A stretch of DNA of 64,000 nucleotides, from assembly GCF_029867415.1 (NCBI RefSeq), contig NC_081182.1:42395462-42459461 (forward strand). Direction: 5' to 3'. The notes beneath the pieces were generated by a model. That model was not told where the DNA came from and did no database searches. It worked only from the letters and a program-made list of their open reading frames with translations. The position numbers and the translations under genes were made by a program. Positions 31,345-43,538 of the stretch are shown piece by piece; the first letter of the stretch is position 1, and the number at the start of each line of letters is the position of its first letter. The DNA is from Vicia villosa (taxonomy: Eukaryota > Streptophyta > Magnoliopsida > Fabales > Fabaceae).

Positions 31345-32967
31345 GCGCCGCACTTCATTGGAATTCCTGAAGGATTGTGAGTTTATCTTAAGTTATCATC
31401 CTGGTAAGGTTAATGGCGTAGTTGATGCATTTAGTAGGAAGTCTTTGCATATATCGATGCTTATGGTTCGAGAATTGGAGTTTATCTTTGCATATAATCA
31501 GTTTGAAGTTAGGCATGTTGAAATTGACTAGTGGTATCCTTGATGAGATTAAAGAAGGATAGAAGATTGACTGGTTAGTGTTAATCAATCAAGGTGAAGG
31601 CGGTGACTTTAGGATTTAAGGAAGTGGTGTGATAAGATTCAGAGACAGAGTTTGTGTTCCAAATATGCTCAAACTTAAGAAGAGTATTCATGAGGAAGAA
31701 CACCGTGGTAAACAGAGTATCCATCTAGGTGCGGCCAAAATGTATCAAGACTTAAAGAAGATGTGTTGGTGGCCAAGAATGAAGAAAGAGGTTGATGAAT
31801 TTGTGTATTCTTGTTTTACTTTTCAGAATTCAAAGATCGAACATCGAAGCGTTAGGTATGATGCAAACATTAAATATTTCATAGTGGAAATAGGGTAGCG
31901 TTTCCATAGATTTTGTAACAGGTTTGTGGAAGACTTCGAACGGTTGCGATTCAATTTGGGTGATTATGGATAGGTTAACCAAATCAGCTCATTTTATACC
32001 GATGAGGATTAATTATTCCTTACAAAAGCTAGTTGAATTATATATTAAAGAGATTGTGAAATTGCATGGTATTCCTTCAAGTATTATGTCAGATAAGGAT
32101 CCGAGATTTACATCGAGGTTCTGGGAAAGTATGCAAGTTGCTTTGGGAACTAAGCTGAAGTTGAGTTCTGCTTATCATCCACAGACGAACGATCAAACAG
32201 ATAGGACCATACCGTCCTTGGAAGATTTGCATAGGGATTGTATGCTAGAACAAGGAGGTGCTAGGGATAGTTACTTGTCGTTGATTGAGTTTACCTACAA
32301 CAACAGTTTCCATTCTAGTATTGGAATGACACCATATAAGGCGTTGTATGGTAGGAGGTATAGAACTTCTTTGTGTTGGTATGAGGCAAGCGAGAGTGTT
32401 GTGCTCGGACCTGAGATCGTTCAATAGATGACTGAGAAGATCAAGATGATCCAAGAAAAGATGAAAGATTCATAGAGTTTTCAAAAAAATTATCATGACA
32501 AAAGGAGGAAGGCATTTGAGTTCCAAGAGGGGGATCGTGTGCTTTATATAGTTACGCCAAAATCTAGTGTTGGTCGAGCCTTGAAGTCTCGAAATCCGGC
32601 GCTGTGTTTTGTTGGTTCATACCAGATCTTGGGAAGGATAGGAGAAGTGGCCTATCATATTGATTTTCCACCGCCGCTTGTGAATCTTCATGTTGTGTTT
32701 CATGTATCTCAATTGAGGAGGTGCATTCCAAATCCATCTCATGTGATCCAAGTAGATGATGTGCAGGTGAGAGATGAACTGACTGTGAAGGCACCACCCA
32801 TGTAGATAGAGGATCGGGAAGAGAAATAGTTGTGTTGTAAAGAGATTTCATTGGTGAATGTAGACTGTAGTGTGGGGAGGACCAGCTGGTGGGAGCATGA
32901 GAAGCAAATGAGAGAGTCATCTCTGACTTTGTTTTCCTCAGGTACTTTTTGGGGGCGAAATTTTTTT
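31345..32967 (+). pseudogene. Tekay-type chromovirus pol, 3' half
   Basis: Begins in the RNase H end (LEFLKDCEFILSYHPGKVNG then VVDAFSRKSLH, 31,350-31,445). It continues with the H2C2 integrase domain (frame 31,629-31,898: HEEEHRGKQSIHLGAAKMYQ, CWWPRMKKEV, C-F-C) and the integrase core (31,924-32,427: VIMDRLTKSAHFIP, IMSDKDPRFTSRFW, SAYHPQTNDQTDR, FTYNNSFHSSIGMTPYKALY). The C-terminal GPY/F and chromodomain part follows (32,539-32,960: FHVSQLRRCIPNPSHV, ... TLFSSGTFWGRNFF). Several stops and a frameshift make it inactive. Only the 3' half exists; the 5' LTR, gag and RT are absent. Confidence 0.85.
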
Positions 32968-32981
32968 AAGTAGGGGAGATT
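32968..32981 (+). promoter_or_regulatory. Polypurine tract of the Tekay element
   Basis: TAAGTAGGGGAGATT immediately precedes TGTAACGCCC, the LTR start. Confidence 0.75.
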
Positions 32982-34490
<1,509 letters not shown>

Positions 34491-34500
34491 CATACCCCAA

Positions 34501-34810
34501 ACTGAGTCACGATGATGGAACCACGTCAACTGAGTCACGATAATGGAATCACGACAACTGAGTCACGATAATGGAATCACGACAACTGAGTCACGATAAT
34601 GGAATCACGACGACTGAGTCACGATAATGGAATCACGACAACTAAGTCACGATAATGGAATCACGACAATTGAGTCACGATAATGGAATCACGACAACTG
34701 AGTCGCGATAATGGAATCACGACAATTGAGTCACGAAAATAGAATCACGACAACAGAGTCACGGTAATGGCATCACGACAATGGAGTCACGACGATTGAG
34801 TCACATATCT
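34501..34810 (+). repeat. 28-bp tandem array built of 14-bp half-units (Ogre 3' region)
   Basis: About 11 copies of GAGTCACGATAATG plus GAATCACGACAACT. The two 14-mers differ at only a few positions, so the array is a dimerised 14-bp repeat. It degenerates towards the right end. It lies upstream of text that continues (across the Athila-like insertion) to an Ogre PPT, i.e. in an Ogre 3' untranslated region. Confidence 0.9.
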
Positions 34811-34904
34811 ATTCCTGGTATTTAGTTCAGGAACAATCATGACAATAGAGTCACTACAATTAATTCACTTCACAATCCCAACATCCAGATGGCATCTGTA
34901 AGCC
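34811..34904 (+). mobile_element. Ogre internal 3' region, left of the insertion
   Basis: Ends ...GGCATCTGTAAGCC. Joined to 39,626 onward it reads CATCTGTAAGCCCATCTCCG, and the same 'aagcccatctccgaca' phrase recurs at 39,667. This shows that one Ogre segment was split by the Athila-like element. Confidence 0.7.
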
Positions 34905-35977
34905 TGATCAGTGCATATTTATGCACATTCTCCTATATTTTTACTTAGGCATTTCTTTACTTTACCTTGGTTATTTTTCTATTTTAATGTGTTTTTATAA
35001 TTTAGTTTATTTTTGCCTTTATTTGATTTTCGCACTTAATTTTCAGCATTAGCAGTCTGCACTAAAATGATCATAACTGGAGCTCCGGGAATCCGATTGA
35101 GGCGTTCTAATAATCGCCGGAAAGCTAAGAGAAAGAGCTACAACTTTCGTGTTGGAGTCAAAGTCAGATTCGGAGCTCATATTTTCCAGAATTTCGTTTG
35201 AAGCTGCAGCATTAGTTTTATTTAGTTTTGGATCATTAGTTTATGGGCTTGGGTTATGTTTTTGACCCAGTTTGAGTTAGTAGAGAAGAAAACCTTATTT
35301 TGTTTTATAAGGGTTGGCAGCCGCTAGAATATGGGAGATCTTTTTTGCCACAAATTTCACTTTTGGTTTCATGATTAGAATGAAGAACTAACTCCCGAAG
35401 GCAAATCCTGCTGCTTATGGGTTCCATTGCTTTGAGGTTATTCTAATACTAATTTAAATTCGATTTCTGTTCAATTCTTTTCTATGAAATCATTTGCTTA
35501 ATTTGATTACAATTGTTTGCTTAATTCGATTGTTGTTCATAGGATAGAATTGATTAAATTCGATTGTATGCATGTTCCTAAATTTAATTGCGTGTTATCG
35601 TTTGCTTAATTCGTTAACTCGTCATATTCTTAACCGTTTGCTTAATTCGGTAAATAGGAACATAAATCGTATGATTTTGATAAGCGCTTGTCTGATTAAT
35701 CTCATAATCGAATAGGATCGAAGCCGTTTAGGGATTGGTGTTATTATAACCGATGATAAGTCGGAACCCGAATCAGTAGGATTAGTCGTTTAGCTTATTT
35801 TGATAATCACTTAATTTACTCTGTTTTATAAATTGATTCTAAAACAAACCCCCATTATCGTTTTTATTGTTAGTTAATAAAATCAAGAATCCTTGTGAGA
35901 ACGATATCCGAGTTGTCGTTACCGCTAAACTACGTTTTCAAAATACTCGTTTTTGATCCGTGCGCGACAGCGGATCA
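34905..35977 (+). repeat. 5' LTR of the Athila-like element
   Basis: 1,073 bp, TG...CA ends; a TATA-like TTTTATAAGGG lies at about 35,305. Nearly identical to 38,548-39,620. Confidence 0.95.
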
Positions 35978-35980
35978 AAT

Positions 35981-35998
35981 TGGCGCCGTTGCTGGGGA
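35981..35998 (+). promoter_or_regulatory. Primer binding site (tRNA-Asp type)
   Basis: TGGCGCCGTTGCTGGGGA, three bases after the LTR. It matches the usual Athila PBS complementary to tRNA-Asp with one change. Confidence 0.8.
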
Positions 35999-36418
35999 TT
36001 CTTGTTGTTATTAACTGATATTAGAGTCATAGGTTTAGTGTTTTTGCTTGTTTTTTTTTTTTTTTGTGTTTGTTGATTTTCAGGGTTGCAATACCGGTTG
36101 CAGTACAGTGATAAGTTTTTCAGCATATCAGGTAAGTTTTGAAACCTACTGTTTCAATTTGCTCCGATTTTTTTCCCAAAAATCAGAAAATAATCGAGGA
36201 ACAGTACTCATTTAGAATAGAATTCTAAAAGAATTCGACCCTAAAAATTGCAAATTCTTCTTTTTTCTATTTTTAATTAATTTTTTACTGTTTTCATAGT
36301 GTCAAAAAATTCCAAAAAAATTCTCAAAATTTTTATTTGTCTTCATTAGATTAAATTTTGTGCTTTTGTATTTTTTTGAATTTATTTTAATCATATTTGT
36401 TTTTTCGTATAAAAAAAA

Positions 36419-37294
36419 ATGGGAGATTCATTGGATCAGTTGGCTTACCTCATTAATTTGATGGAAGCAAGAAAACATCAATCGGGCTATCAAAATCATA
36501 TTCCACTTGCGATTTGCAATATTTGTTCTTCAAATTTTCATGGTAATGATGCATGTCCTATGTTGTTAGATACTAATTTTTATGGTGAGGCCCAAATGGT
36601 AGGTGATCTTCAAGGACAATACTCATATATTGAAGAGCAGCCTATTTGGCCATATCAACAATTTCAACAAAATGCATCATTGAAAGCTGACACACAATCA
36701 TATTTAGAAGAAATTATCAAGCAAATGGCTGAAAATAATAAGCGAATGACTGAAAATAATTTGCAATTTCAACAACATATGCAATCTATGTTTCCAGTTA
36801 AAAAAGTCCAAGGTGAACAAATAATCTCAAGTGTCCATCAAATTCAAGAGAACGTGATGTTTCATGATGATGTACAACTTGTTGCATCATTAGAGTTAAC
36901 ACGATGTGATACCAGCCTTGATGAATTTCCAGGTGAGTCCATTAAAACCGTGTTTGTTTCATATGATGAACTCATAGTAAGAAACAAAAATTCAAGTGAA
37001 TGCATGAAAGAGATTATGCCACAAAATTTCTTGAAATCTGATTTGGATGAATTATATACTTCTCTTGAAGTAGATAACTCTCTTGAAATTTTTGCTTGTG
37101 AATGTGGTGTTTGTAATGTTTGTCTTGAGATCAGTGCAGCCATTTTAGGTGAAGATAGTTTGATGCCGACAACCACTTGTGCAGAAATTCTAGCAAATTC
37201 AACAACTCTTGAATTTGACAAAAAGAATGTGGATTTTTGTCATAAGCAACCATTGTCCATAGCAGGAATTTTTTTTGGTGGAAACTCTAATTAA
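36419..37294 (+). CDS. Gag-derived ORF of the Athila-like element (291 aa)
   Basis: A single open frame in the non-autonomous element. Residues 34-47 form a CX2CX4HX4C zinc knuckle (CNICSSNFHGNDAC, followed by PML), like the gag nucleocapsid of Athila elements. After it comes the glutamine/asparagine-rich helical segment also typical of Athila gag (LEEIIKQMAENNKRMTENNL then QFQQHMQSM, about 100-125). The capsid domain that should precede the knuckle is missing; the frame starts with MGDSLDQLAYLINLMEARKH. The C-terminal 150 residues, with three Cys-x2-Cys-type pairs (ACECGVCNVC), are not recognised. It may be an RNA-binding packaging protein or simply a leftover frame; its integrity fits recent origin. 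ATG lies 442 bp after the LTR. Confidence 0.65.
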   Translation: MGDSLDQLAYLINLMEARKHQSGYQNHIPLAICNICSSNFHGNDACPMLLDTNFYGEAQMVGDLQGQYSYIEEQPIWPYQQFQQNASLKADTQSYLEEIIKQMAENNKRMTENNLQFQQHMQSMFPVKKVQGEQIISSVHQIQENVMFHDDVQLVASLELTRCDTSLDEFPGESIKTVFVSYDELIVRNKNSSECMKEIMPQNFLKSDLDELYTSLEVDNSLEIFACECGVCNVCLEISAAILGEDSLMPTTTCAEILANSTTLEFDKKNVDFCHKQPLSIAGIFFGGNSN

Positions 37295-38547
37295 GCCAAA
37301 CAACATGGTGTTATCTTTCACCATTTGTGCATCTCTTCCACCTATTTTATCTGACTCACAAGCTAAATGTGGATTTTCTATTTTTCATACTTTTGTTATT
37401 GCAGGTTTACCATATGTGCAGACTATTCCTCCTAAGCCACCAGATTTTTTACTAATATCCAAGTTCACTTGCTATTTACTTTTTCCTATTTCATGTGTTC
37501 GTAGTGCAGAAAGGCCTCCACCAAAACCACCAGACATGAAAGCTACATTCCACCTTAATCCCTCAGGTGTGTTCTTTCCTTTCTCTCACTCTTATTTTAT
37601 ATTTATGTTCTTTCATTGAGGACAATGTATGTCTTAAGTGTGGGGGAGAGAATCATTTATTTGTTTTGTTTTCTTTCAATTTTTTTTTGTTTTTGTTTTA
37701 ATTTCAACCAATAAAAAAATGCATCTTCTTGAAAGTTTTAGGCTATAGACTGATTTGAGTCGAGTTTGCGGAGACGTGGGAAAAATTCACAAGATCGGTA
37801 TCGTTCTAACACCGTACGTCTCCTGCATATGGAAATCGATTTGAATTTTTTATTATGTTTTAGCCTTAAATTCTCATTCTCTGACAGCTCTTGAGTAGTT
37901 TATTTCAGCAGTCGGCACCATCTCTCACACACTTTACGCAGGGAAGCCGATGAATATAAGTGAATGTTCCGAAAAAGAAAAAAAGAGAAAAGAAAAAGGT
38001 AATACACCTTCTAAGTTTGGTGATCCTCACCCGGTCACTTAACCCAACGGTTGTGTAATCTTCAAAAAAAAAGTTTTTAAAACTCTTTGTTAGTTGGTTC
38101 AGCGGTTTCTGGTGCTGAACTTGGTAGGGAGGATTACGGTCCGATCCCCCGCAACTACATCTGAGTAAGCAAAGGGTTATGCCACGCAAGTACCGGAACC
38201 CCGTGCAAAAGGATCAGAGTCACTAACCGGTCGTCCTGCTAAAAGTGTGTGGAGATAACGGGCTTAATGTGATTGCGCCTGAATGAAAAAGAGCAAAAAG
38301 GATGAGTAAGTTAGGCTATGGTATAATAATATGATTTGAATTGGTTTGTGTATTTAGGAGCCTTATGACTGCATATCTGTGGTTAGTGTTCTTACGATAT
38401 CCTTAGTGTGCGAGATTAGTACCTATCGATGCAAACTTACCCGAAGAAGATTTGTAGCCTAGGACGAGTAACTGTTGATGTATTTGTGTTTTCTTTGTTT
38501 TGTTTTTCATTTTGCTCGGAGTGCAAAAGTTCAAGTGTGGGGGAATT
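37295..38547 (+). other. Athila-like 3' non-coding region
   Basis: Contains RPPPKPPD/IPPKPPD-type short frames (37,420-37,540), a first AAGTGTGGGGG motif (37,636-37,646), a tRNA-like segment at about 38,092-38,150 and the PPT (AAGTGTGGGGGAATT, 38,533-38,547). No pol remnant is visible. Confidence 0.7.
38092..38150 (+). other. tRNA-like (Pol III box) segment in the Athila-like element
   Basis: TAGTTGGTTCAGCGGTTT resembles an A box and CGGTCCGATCCCCC a B box, 44 bp apart as in tRNA-derived sequences. It cannot fold as a complete tRNA by eye, so a SINE-like or tRNA-derived insert is more likely than a gene. Confidence 0.35.
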
Positions 38548-39620
38548 TGATCAGTGCATATTTATGCACATTCTCCTATATTTTTACTTAGGCATTTCTT
38601 TACTTTACCTTGGTTATTTTTCTATTTTAATGTGTTTTTATAATTTAGTTTATTTTTGCCTTTATTTGATTTTCGCACTTAATTTTCAGCATTAGCAGTC
38701 TGCACTAAAATGATCATAACTGGAGCTCCGGGAATCCGATTGAGGCGTTCTAATAATCGCCGGAAAGCTAAGAGAAAGAGCTACAACTTTCGTGTTGGAG
38801 TCAAAGTCAGATTCGGAGCTCATATTTTCCAGAATTTCGTTTGAAGCTGCAGCATTAGTTTTATTTAGTTTTGGATCATTAGTTTATGGGCTTGGGTTAT
38901 GTTTTTGACCCAGTTTGAGTTAGTAGAGAAGAAAACCTTATTTTGTTTTATAAGGGTTGGCAGCCGCTAGAATATGGGAGACCTTTTTTGCCACAAATTT
39001 CACTTTTGGTTTCATGATTAGAATGAAGAACTAACTCCCGAAGGCAAATCCTGCTGCTTATGGGTTCCATTGCTTTGAGGTTATTCTAATACTAATTTAA
39101 ATTCGATTTCTGTTCAATTCTTTTCTATGAAATAATTTGCTTAATTTGATTACAATTGTTTGCTTAATTCGATTGTTGTTCATAGGATAGAATTGATTAA
39201 ATTCGATTGTATGCATGTTCCTAAATTTAATTGCGTGTTATCGTTTGCTTAATTCGTTAACTCGTCATATTCTTAACCGTTTGCTTAATTCGGTAAATAG
39301 GAACATAAATCGTATGATTTTGATAAGCGCTTGTCTGATTAATCTCATAATCGAATAGGATCGAAGCCGTTTAGGGATTGGTGTTATTATAACCGATGAT
39401 AAGTCGGAACCCGAATCAGTAGGATTAGTCGTTTAGCTTATTTTGATAATCACTTAATTTACTCTGTTTTATAAATTGATTCTAAAACAAACCCCCATTA
39501 TCGTTTTTATTGTTAGTTAATAAAATCAAGAATCCTTGTGAGAACGATATCCGAGTTGTCGTTACCGCTAAACTACGTTTTCAAAATACTCGTTTTTGAT
39601 CCGTGCGCGACAGCGGATCA
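38548..39620 (+). repeat. 3' LTR of the Athila-like element
   Basis: 1,073 bp, follows the PPT directly and is followed by the AAGCC duplication. Confidence 0.95.
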
Positions 39621-39625
39621 AAGCC

Positions 39626-39810
39626 CATCTCCGATAAACTTTCTGTCAACACCGGAGGGCACCTTCAAGCCCATCTCCGACAAAAGTCCCTACTTCAGCT
39701 ATGGCAAATTCCTGGGTATTCTAGTGTTCAATCCTCTTCTATCTTCAGATCCCGACAGGCACACATGCCAGTCTACATCTTCAGATATAAGAAAATCGAA
39801 CAGGGGCAGC
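39626..39810 (+). mobile_element. Ogre internal 3' end with polypurine tract
   Basis: Continuation of 34,811-34,904. Ends with a purine-rich CAGGGGCAGC right before TGTCATACCC, the expected PPT position. It marks the following LTR as a 3' LTR. Confidence 0.7.
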
Positions 39811-42800
39811 TGTCATACCCTAAAATTTGCCCATACTATTTCTCATATTCAAATTCAAAGTCAAAGACACCTCATATGGTTTATGATATTTCAGACTATC
39901 TCCATGACAAACTCAGGCTCTAATTCAAAAGATTGATCATTCAATTGCTCAGAAAGTCAACAATCGACTAGTTTGACCTAAAAGTCAACTATGGTCAAAG
40001 TACAGTCAAAACTCCTGATTTTTTTCAACATCCCTGTTTTGAAGTATCCCTCACCATTTGATCAAGAATTGATTATGGTTCATCAAGGAAAGATCAGAAA
40101 TCAACACTTTCAAAAGTTTCCAAATTAGGGTTTTCATAGGAAAAAGTCAACTGAACTTTGACCAGCTGTAACTTTCACATGGAACATCAAAAATTTTCCA
40201 TCCCAAGCTCATCTTAAAGGAAATTGAATTTTCTACAACTTTGTCTCTCACAAGCCAAGTCCAAAAATGCTTCAATTAAGAGATATGGATCAAAACATTA
40301 TAGGTCTTTCTAAAAAGTCAACAAAAACACCTTCTGGGTCAAAACTCATAACTTGAGCATGGAAGCTTCAATTGAGATGAAACGAAAAGGAGCTTTTAGA
40401 GGATTCCTTAACCTTTCCAAAAAGTCCTAGATCATCTCCATACAATAAAAAATGAGAGAATTATGGTGTGTTGAATTCGTTCTTATTTTAAGAAAATGTA
40501 GAGTAAATACTGAGTAAATTCATCTTTTTCCAAATGGGCCTAAGTTTTGTGATCCAAACTTGTTCCAAAAGGCCATCCATGATCCATAGGACATTTCATT
40601 TTTTAGTACATATTATTTATTTTTATTTTGAATTTAATCATTTAAATTCAAATTAAATAAAATAAAATACTAACAAAAATCAAATATTGTATTTGATTCT
40701 AAATTAGATCCAATATCTCATCATAAAAATCAGAGCAAATCATTTGGAATTTGGTTCAAAGAATTGATGGGAGAATAATACGTATTTAGCAAGATTGCAA
40801 TCAAAATTCAATCAAGAATCTCTCCCACTCCAATCTCCATAATAACAAAGATTTGATTCACCTCAATAAACCTAATTCAGACTTATATATATGCATAAGG
40901 ATTGCTGATCAAAGGGGGATTTTTGGCCGCAGAAAAGTCCCATCCCAAGAACAAAAATCGTGAAAAAAGGTGAGACTTGCAGCAGGGATTCAAACTAATT
41001 CAAGCCAAGCAAAGCATTCTATTCGTTTCCTGGTGACATCCAGATCGGTTTCAGCCATTCACAAAGTGTCAAAAGCGTCCGAAACGTAAAATCACGGTTA
41101 CACTTTTCACTCATATTTTTCAATTTCGGTTTTTGCCATACATGCATATATAACCTGTTCTAATTGTATATTCATGCTTAGAATAATGTTTTCAAGCTGT
41201 TTGGATGGTTCGATTTGAGTTTAAACACAGGTATTTGGAATCACCATTGTTAGGGTTCCGAGTTCTTCAAATAGGGGAATCATAGCTAGAGGCGAAATTA
41301 GCCCAAATTAAGGGCACGGAAGAGGCTATTTCTACAACAGAAAAGCGTGGGTAAAAACCTGGTTCGTTTGAAGGAAATTGGGGACGAGTGTGAACAGTAA
41401 AGGGCGCGTTTTTATTTGAAATTCTGAATCTTTTTTTTATATATTAAGTGTTGGTTAATATGTAAACAGCAAAGGGAAGCTGGCCCAACTGAGCGGTAGA
41501 ATGGCTTGACGTTCCTATATGCAAGGGCATGGGTTCGATCCCTGCCCCTTGCATTTATTTTGCTTAATTGTTTTCAGGATAATTCTTGCTTACAGATCCT
41601 GTGTTTACACTCACGCGCGCCTATGATGCACCATCAATATTGGCCAAAGGACCAAGAGGTGATATGCATCATACACCCTCAGCGCCCTCCTACACAGGAT
41701 CCAAAGCTGAGTCCTATTTCCTCTTTTTTTTTTCTTCTTTTTTTTCTCTTTATTGTTTTTTAATTAATTATTTTAAAAAACTGTTTTGTACTATAATTAA
41801 AAACCTTTTAAGTTTATATTTTAGTTTTTTACATCAAATTTCATAATTAGTTTTCTTTTTTAATTATTATTATTATTAAATTTGTTTTAATTAATTAATA
41901 TGTATAGTTTTTTTAAGATTAAATAGCTAAATAATTGATTTAAAATTAGTTTAGATAAATGGGTTTGATAGTTAAATTTTGTTTTCTTGCCGATTTGATT
42001 AATTAGGTTGAAAACCAATAATTAATTTGGTATTTATTTGTTTTATTAACCATGGTTAACTTGTGTCCTAATCAGGGTTTACGAGGTTCGTCATTCGATC
42101 AGTCATACACTGAAATTTTTCCTTTTTTTCTTTGTGCAGTTTTTCAGGGTTACCATCAGGGTTCTTCCGACTACATACCACGTCAAATTCAAAGCTAAGT
42201 TCTAATCTTTACTATTTAAATATTTTTCTGCCTTTTATTAAATTAGGGTTTGATTACCCTTGTCAATGAAGTTCCTCTACACTCACTTCCTCTCATTTTT
42301 TCTGCCAATTCTCAGATGATCAGGGTTAATGCTCGAGGCAAACTTCTACCCATCAACCCTCATCAATCGAAGCTAAGTGTTTTTACCCTTCTTCTTTTAT
42401 CATTATTTTTTATTGATTAGGGTTAACCGTATCTGACTTTTGAGTTGATAATGCACTCATCTACATTTTATTTATTTTTCCCACCTTTTTAGGGCTTGCC
42501 GACCGTCAAAGCTCGAATAGTCGGTAACCCTAAATTTTAATCTCCTTTATTCTTATGCTTTTATAAACCCGCTGGTTTCATTCCCACTTTCCTCCACTGG
42601 TTTCATCTTCCCCTCCCCCATATTGCTATTATTACTGTTAATATTAATTGTTGTGGTTAGTAATCTTAGGGAGTGCAAGCCTTGAATCAATTTAGAATAA
42701 CTAATTATAAGATAATATATTGAATTAATCACGTGATTGTTGCACCCACGCACACTTTTGGGGTAACCTCTTTGCTGCCTGTTGCCTTGTTGCCTTGTAT

Positions 42801-43516
42801 TTTTTGCAGAATACCATGTCCCTCGAATACGAGGATACCTCAGCCATGTTGCCTCGATTAAGATCATGGGTCCCTAATGATGCTGCCTCGATTAAGATCA
42901 TGGGTCCCTAATGATGCTGCCTTCGATACACTAAACATGATCTCGACCCTCGGAAGTTGCCTACGAAAAGGCTGAGGTATCCTCTGGCTGCCTACGAAAG
43001 GCTATTTTGATCCTTCCCTTAGACAACCTGCCTCTCTATGGCATGGGACAGTCTTATGGAGAACGATATTGCGACGACCCTTCAACCTCCAAATGAAAGG
43101 CTTCCTGCCTTCTTATTGCATGGATAGACCCTTTCACCCTGAAAGGCTAAAAGAACTGATTTTCTACATTATTAAGGTAATTTCCCCTAATTGCCTTGCT
43201 CTGGCTAAAAAACATTTTCATATTCTTTCTCATAAACCTTCAAAATGGCTACGCTCATTTACGAGCTAAAGTCCGTATTCACTTCTTCTACATTTCTTTT
43301 CAAAAACGAGCAAAGCAATTAAGAGCCCATGGAAAACCATGGATGCAAAGGGTGCCTTACACCTTCCCTTTGCATAAATTACCCCCCGAACTCAGTTTTC
43401 TTTTTAAAAGGTTTTTCCTGTTCTTTTAGCCTTTCTAATATTTGGATAAAATAAAAGTCGGTGGCGACTCTTGCTATCCGCACATTTCGATTAAAAAGTC
43501 AGTTCACCGTATTACA
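39811..43516 (+). repeat. Ogre-type LTR, 3,706 bp, shared by two internal segments
   Basis: Starts TGTCATACCCTAAAATTTGC, ends CAGTTCACCGTATTACA. TATA box TATATATAT at 40,884-40,892. It contains a tRNA-like segment (41,481-41,551), 'tacgaggatacctcagccatgttgcctcg' blocks and the 'gggtgccttacaccttcc' end region, all colinear with the solo LTR at 10,269-13,933 on the other strand. It has an Ogre PPT on its left and an Ogre PBS on its right. Confidence 0.9.
41481..41551 (+). other. tRNA-like segment inside the Ogre LTR
   Basis: TGGCCCAACTGAGCGGTAGA (A-box-like) and GGTTCGATCCC (B box, 41,532-41,542, perfect match to the Pol III consensus), followed by CTGCCCCTTGCA. The spacing fits a tRNA-derived sequence. 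An acceptor stem is not convincing. Corresponding text is not obvious in the solo LTR on the minus strand. Confidence 0.5.
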
Positions 43517-43520
43517 GAAC

Positions 43521-43538
43521 TGGCGACTCTGCTGGGGA
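43521..43538 (+). promoter_or_regulatory. Ogre primer binding site (tRNA-Arg type)
   Basis: TGGCGACTCTGCTGGGGA, four bases after the LTR end, the PBS known from legume Ogre elements. Confidence 0.85.

Larger units (their letters stand above)
34905..39620 (+). mobile_element. Non-autonomous Athila-like LTR retrotransposon, 4,716 bp
   Basis: Two 1,073-bp LTRs (34,905-35,977 and 38,548-39,620) start TGATCAGTGCAT and end GCGACAGCGGATCA. By eye they differ at about two positions (a T/C near 35,340 versus 38,985, and C versus A near 35,498 versus 39,134). There is an exact 5-bp target duplication AAGCC (34,900-34,904 and 39,621-39,625). The internal region is only 2,570 bp: PBS, one gag-like ORF, then non-coding DNA with two 'AAGTGTGGGGG' motifs, the second being the PPT. 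No protease, RT, RNase H or integrase is seen, so it must be mobilised in trans. The near-identical LTRs indicate a very recent insertion. It lies inside an Ogre 3' region. Confidence 0.95.

Noticed and set aside
34501..34810. CRISPR-like regular repeats
   Set aside because: Contiguous 14/28-bp tandem repeat without unique spacers, in a plant retrotransposon 3' region.
37275..37619. 114-aa frame after the gag-like ORF of the Athila-like element
   Set aside because: Contains only short PPKPP repeats and no domain; it overlaps the previous ORF and looks like decayed polyprotein or leader.
41481..41551. A functional tRNA gene
   Set aside because: A and B boxes are present but a 7-bp acceptor stem and clear anticodon arm cannot be drawn, and the segment lies inside an LTR.
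41506..41846. Two overlapping plus-strand frames of about 85 aa
   Set aside because: They overlap the tRNA-like part of the Ogre LTR; low-complexity tails, no domain.
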